From the NCBI GenBank assembly GCA_004154925.1, contig QJNS01000272.1:36148-100147 (forward strand): DNA of 64,000 bases, given 5' to 3'. The notes under the pieces are model-generated. The model was not told the origin of the DNA. It worked only from the letters and a program-made list of their open reading frames with translations, and did no database searches. Below, one piece after another: positions 60,514-64,000 of the stretch; within the stretch, counting starts at the first letter, position 1, and every line of letters begins with the position of its first letter. The DNA comes from Monosporascus cannonballus. Taxonomy: Eukaryota > Ascomycota > Sordariomycetes > Xylariales. The translations under genes and the position numbers were made by a program.

Positions 60514-61695
60514 ATGAACGTGGCGGCCCGAGTGCATCAGTATCCCGGGGCGATGAGTTCGCCTAACAACAAAGCGGCTCGGCCGTCTCAGCCCCTCAAT
60601 GACTATGACTTCGACGAGCGGGCGTTGCAATTCACAAAGCCGAACTCTCAGTTCTCGAGCCATGATGATTTCTATGCTTTCCTAGAGAACAACAGGTCGG
60701 ATCTGAATATCCATGGTATCCACGGTCCCCTCAATCCCAACGCCAACACGCCACCCCAACAGTCTCAGATGCAACCGCAACAGAAACGTCAGTCAGGGTC
60801 TGGCATGTCGCCAACCCACTACCAGGGCCACACGAGGCCCCCGGTATCCAACAGGCAGCGGGCGCCCTCGTACTCGGCCCAAGGGAGCCAGTCCGAGGAG
60901 ATGCTCGTCGCCAAAACCGAGGCAGCTCAGAAGGCCGTGCGCCAGAATGTCCGCCGGCCAGTCAAGCCTCCACCGGCATCATCGTCGTCATCGCCATCAT
61001 CCGGACCACAGCAGCCGCGCTCAAGCAGCAGCAACAGGCCCGGCGCGGGGCCCGATTCCCCAGCAGCGCAGCAGCAACAGCATAGCCCCAAGGGCAGGCC
61101 CAACCCGTCATCGTCCGAGGCTTTGGCTCCTCCCGCCTCGGGCGCCGTCGGCGCGTCCATCGCCCGGCTCCAGACGCCCAGCCTCATGGACTCGGTGCTG
61201 AAGCCGCTGGAGCAAAAGGTGCGCGAGTACTCGGAGCTCATGCGGCAGGAGCACGAGCAGATGGCGCGGCTGGACGAGGAGCTGCGCGCCCTGCAGGAGC
61301 GCCGCGCCGAGACCGAGTCCCGCTTCCTCGAGGCCAAGTCCAAGCACGACGACTTCCGGCGGCGGCACGACGACGTGGAGAGGGCGATGCGCGGCGAGCC
61401 GCCCTTGCCGAGGGAGCCGCAACAGCCGCCGCCGCCGCAGCAGCAGCAGCAGCAGCAGCAGCAGCTACTGATGAGGGAGGCGGGCCACCCGCCATCGGGG
61501 CCCCCGCCCCCCCAGCAGAGGTATCCCGAGCGGCCCATGAGCTTCCACCACGAGGACGATGTGTCCGAGGAGTCCGAGGATGATGTGAGGCCTGCCAGCC
61601 GGCGCGTCCAGTCCCAGCAGTCGTTCGGAAGGCCGCCGCAGCAGAAGGCGAGGGCGAGGGATCGGTTTCGCCTGAGTCTTTTTGGGGATCGGTAA
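60514..61695 (+). CDS. Pro/Gln/Ser-rich protein with central coiled coil
   Basis: A single exon of 393 residues from ATG 60514. Residues 28-70 form a moderately conserved-looking N-terminal part (NDYDFDERALQF, DDFYAFLENNRSDLNIHG). 75-215 are disordered and rich in Q, P and S. 225-293 are strongly heptad-like (EQKVREYSELMRQEHEQM...LDEELRALQERRAETESRFLEAKSK). Then come PPPP plus nine Gln, an acidic patch (EDDVSEESEDDV, about 346-359) and a basic C-terminus ending RFRLSLFGDR. There is no membrane segment, signal peptide or enzymatic motif. GC-rich codons contrast with the nearby AT-rich block. I do not recognise the family; a scaffold or regulatory role is a guess. Confidence 0.8.
   Translation: MNVAARVHQYPGAMSSPNNKAARPSQPLNDYDFDERALQFTKPNSQFSSHDDFYAFLENNRSDLNIHGIHGPLNPNANTPPQQSQMQPQQKRQSGSGMSPTHYQGHTRPPVSNRQRAPSYSAQGSQSEEMLVAKTEAAQKAVRQNVRRPVKPPPASSSSSPSSGPQQPRSSSSNRPGAGPDSPAAQQQQHSPKGRPNPSSSEALAPPASGAVGASIARLQTPSLMDSVLKPLEQKVREYSELMRQEHEQMARLDEELRALQERRAETESRFLEAKSKHDDFRRRHDDVERAMRGEPPLPREPQQPPPPQQQQQQQQQLLMREAGHPPSGPPPPQQRYPERPMSFHHEDDVSEESEDDVRPASRRVQSQQSFGRPPQQKARARDRFRLSLFGDR
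61438..61464 (+). repeat. (CAG)9 coding microsatellite
   Basis: Nine perfect CAG units encode the polyglutamine tract after a CCG run. Pure codon repetition makes length variation between strains likely. Confidence 0.95.
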
Positions 61696-62502
61696 TCCAC
61701 GCATTACTTGACGGATAATCTCATGGGGACATGGATTAATGAGGATATGACGACGCTTCTGGGACGTACGGCCTTATATATAATGTGGGAAGGTGATCTC
61801 TTTTACTAATGAACGGACATACTTAATAGGAGGCTAAAAGTTCGGGGCTTATGGCTAACGATGTTGTTTCTCTCCGTTCTGCTGGGTGTCGGTTGCCCGC
61901 CACCTCTTGTATTCATTCCATCTTTAGCCAGCGAGCTAAATCTAAGACATGCCTTGATTCTACAATTCCTATGTGAGATTATTATCCCATATATCCAGTA
62001 TTCAGAAACATCCCTGATTGCTCAGTCGAGCAGGCAGCCAGTTAACTACGTGAGTCATGCGGTAGGTGTATGCAGTGGGCGCTTCCTCCTTTCGCTAATA
62101 TGGAATGAAATGAAATATTACTGACATTCCATTGATAATCCTCATTGAACCAGATCGTGGATGAAAATCTACGTTGGATACAGCATTAACACGCGGCTCC
62201 TTTCAACCACACTCGCTAGGTATACTGCTATAATTACATGCACAGCCACCTGTCCGGCCGCTCTACCAGCACTTGCCCGCGGACGCTGTTAAAGCGTGGC
62301 ACATACGTAATATATACCCCACACCGACCCCATATGACTTCGATGCCCGGAATATCACGCCGTGTTTAGATACCTGAGGCATCTCCCATTATATAATTAC
62401 TCGATAAGAGTATGCAGAGGTCTAAGGTCACACGTATATCAATCAATATTCCAACGACTACATATGTAGCAGCGCGATGTCAATACCCCATTATTGGCAA
62501 CC
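61696..62502. other. Intergenic, no gene seen
   Basis: Normal composition, 3' flank of the coiled-coil gene and 5' flank of the F-box gene; no supported frame. Confidence 0.5.
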
Positions 62503-63631
62503 ATGAGTCAAAAGGGGCTGCTGTCCCTCCCACGGGACGTTCTGGTTCTGCTGCCGAACTTCCTACACAACATCGAGGACTACATGAACCTAGCCTCAAC
62601 GTGCAGGACGCTGCGCCAATGCATGTCTGCCGCGACCCCGAACACCATACTACGACTAGCAGCGGCGCAGTCGCGGATCTTCTTCCGCCCGTCCCCGCAC
62701 TTCCTGGTAGCCGCGACGGCGCGGGAGCTGGGCAACTGGGCGCGGGAGCGCGACGCCAACGAGCGGGAGCTCTGCCAGGGGCTGCAGGAGGGCTGGGAAG
62801 GGCTGCTCGGCCTCGCGGTGTCGCGGGCGCGCTGCGGGCTGACGATGGAGCGCATCCGCGAGCTGCACCTCATGCGCTTCTCCGCCATCAACCCCGTGAC
62901 CGACCTCTTCGACAAGTGCGTGGGGAGGCAGTGGTACTCGACGCCCCGGCTTCTGGGACGGCGGCGTCGACGACGCGTACACGATCGTCTCGGACCCGCC
63001 GACGGCCGTCTTCCACCTCGCCACCTACGGGGAGCTGTTCGCGGCCGATCTCGAGGCCGTCCTCCGACGGGATGGCGGCGCGCGCAGGCTGTCCGTCGAC
63101 ACGCGGTTGGAGTACATCAAGTACTGCGTGCCGGACTGGGCGACCGAGAGGAACCCGGCCCCGGGCGGGGAAGAGCTGGACCCGAGGCGCGCGACCAAGC
63201 GCACCGGACCTTATGCGGAGGGAGCCCCCAGGCTTGATAGCAACAACATCGCGCTTACCCGGGTCATAAACAGCAGCCGGTGGAAGCCCCACTGGAAAGA
63301 GATCCGTGCGAAGGCCGGTCCGGACTTTAGGGAGGACTTGGACGACGGTTGGTGGTACGATGCACACCTCTACGGGACCGACAAGCCTTACTGGAGGCAG
63401 AGACTGTGGGAGAACGCCATGATTTGTCAAGGGCTCGAGGGTCTGGGCATGATTCGGCCCGGCTTGCAAGATCGGTGGATCCCCAAGATCAAGGAATGGC
63501 GGGAGAAGATCGCCAAGTTGGACGAGGAGCCGCCGGTCATTATGGTTGGGAGGCAGGGCACGCTTGATTATCCCTACTTGCTCGGAGATCTGCGGATTTG
63601 CGTCAGCGGGTACGTCCCGGGCACATATTAG
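62503..63631 (+). pseudogene. F-box protein gene with one-base frameshift
   Basis: From ATG 62503 the frame begins with an F-box (LLSLPRDVLVLLPNFLHNIEDYMNLASTCRTLR, residues 6-38) followed by the PNTILRLAAA and PHFLVAATAREL blocks usual in a large fungal F-box family. At residue ~148 (WYSTP) the frame is lost in a run of four C (62944-62947). One base fewer leads into FWDGGVDDAYTIVSDPPT and on through LEYIKYCVPDW to the stop at 63631, about 375 residues in all. F-box proteins are substrate adaptors of SCF ubiquitin ligases. All other features look intact, so a sequencing error is as likely as a real mutation. Confidence 0.75.
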
Positions 63632-64000
63632 ACCGGCCCGAGATTGCCATGTCTACGCCATCACCTGGGTGTAAAAGATTAGCATAAGCCGGATAAACGA
63701 TAACTTTACATGGTCCTTTGGGGGGAAGTAAGTCCTACAAGAGATGCGGACTATAGAATCTGCTATCGGGATGCTAAATTATATTCACACCACGTCGTCA
63801 GAACCGGCCATCGTAGCTCCTCAATCGCACTACGCCAAAACTTTCCAACGTCAGCCACCATTAAGCTCACTCAAAGGCTGCTGCCATGTACTCGCCTCTG
63901 CTGGCTCGAGAAACGGGTTCATCACTAAGCGGGTTTATTCCGCAAGGCAGCCCACCAGGCTAAAGGTTCTTCTGAATCCAATATCCGTGTTTCACGTGTA
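63632..64000. other. Window end, no gene seen
   Basis: No supported coding region; 3' flank of the F-box gene. Confidence 0.5.

Overview
The window looks like nuclear DNA of a filamentous ascomycete (Pezizomycotina, most likely Sordariomycetes). Genes carry short 50-115 bp introns with fungal splice sites. Housekeeping and plant-associated genes (ubiquitin-S27a, RPS26, a family PL3 pectate lyase, an F-box protein, an HSP70-like ATPase) sit in GC-balanced DNA. They are broken up by a roughly 34 kb very AT-rich block whose old coding frames are full of TAA/TAG stops and Cys-to-Tyr and Asp-to-Asn changes. That is the signature of repeat-induced point mutation (RIP).

Layout: 8-81 poly-C run. 0.8-2.5 kb: divergent ubiquitin-S27a / RPS26 pair. 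4.7-5.4 kb: frameshifted membrane-protein gene. 6.1-6.8 kb: pectate lyase. 7-10.7 kb: mostly non-coding, with a dehydrogenase relic and two LTR-like repeats. 11.0-14.3 kb: a zinc deaminase-like gene split by a hAT element that carries three more elements nested inside each other, plus an assembly gap. 15.7-18.0 kb: eight-exon HSP70-like gene. 18.3-18.7 kb: MITE in the intergenic region shared with a coiled-coil protein gene at 19.3-20.8 kb. 21.7-22.5 kb: unmutated solo LTRs.

22.6-57.35 kb is a RIP-eroded transposon nest. A hAT element (22593-29742) is interrupted by Ty3/gypsy chromovirus A (22620-29330). A 1.5 kb TRIM-like LTR element lies at 30730-32240. Chromovirus B (32939-47144, minus strand) is interrupted by chromovirus C (38129-45399, minus). 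A foldback element (48070-49043) and a Tc1/mariner relic follow, the latter split by chromovirus D (49361-56627, plus; same family as C in opposite orientation). Boundaries rest on matched LTR lengths and target-site duplications read directly from the sequence.

57.9-64 kb returns to normal composition: an ankyrin-repeat gene with a RIP-type premature stop, a Pro/Gln-rich coiled-coil protein gene, and an F-box gene with a single-base frameshift.

Most notable: all four chromovirus copies carry, between pol and the 3' LTR, an ORF on the antisense strand. It has a Zn(II)2Cys6-like cysteine spacing followed by coiled-coil-like sequence, and is broken almost only by RIP-type changes. The genes do not form a pathway; the main story is transposon invasion, nesting, RIP and damage to neighbouring genes.
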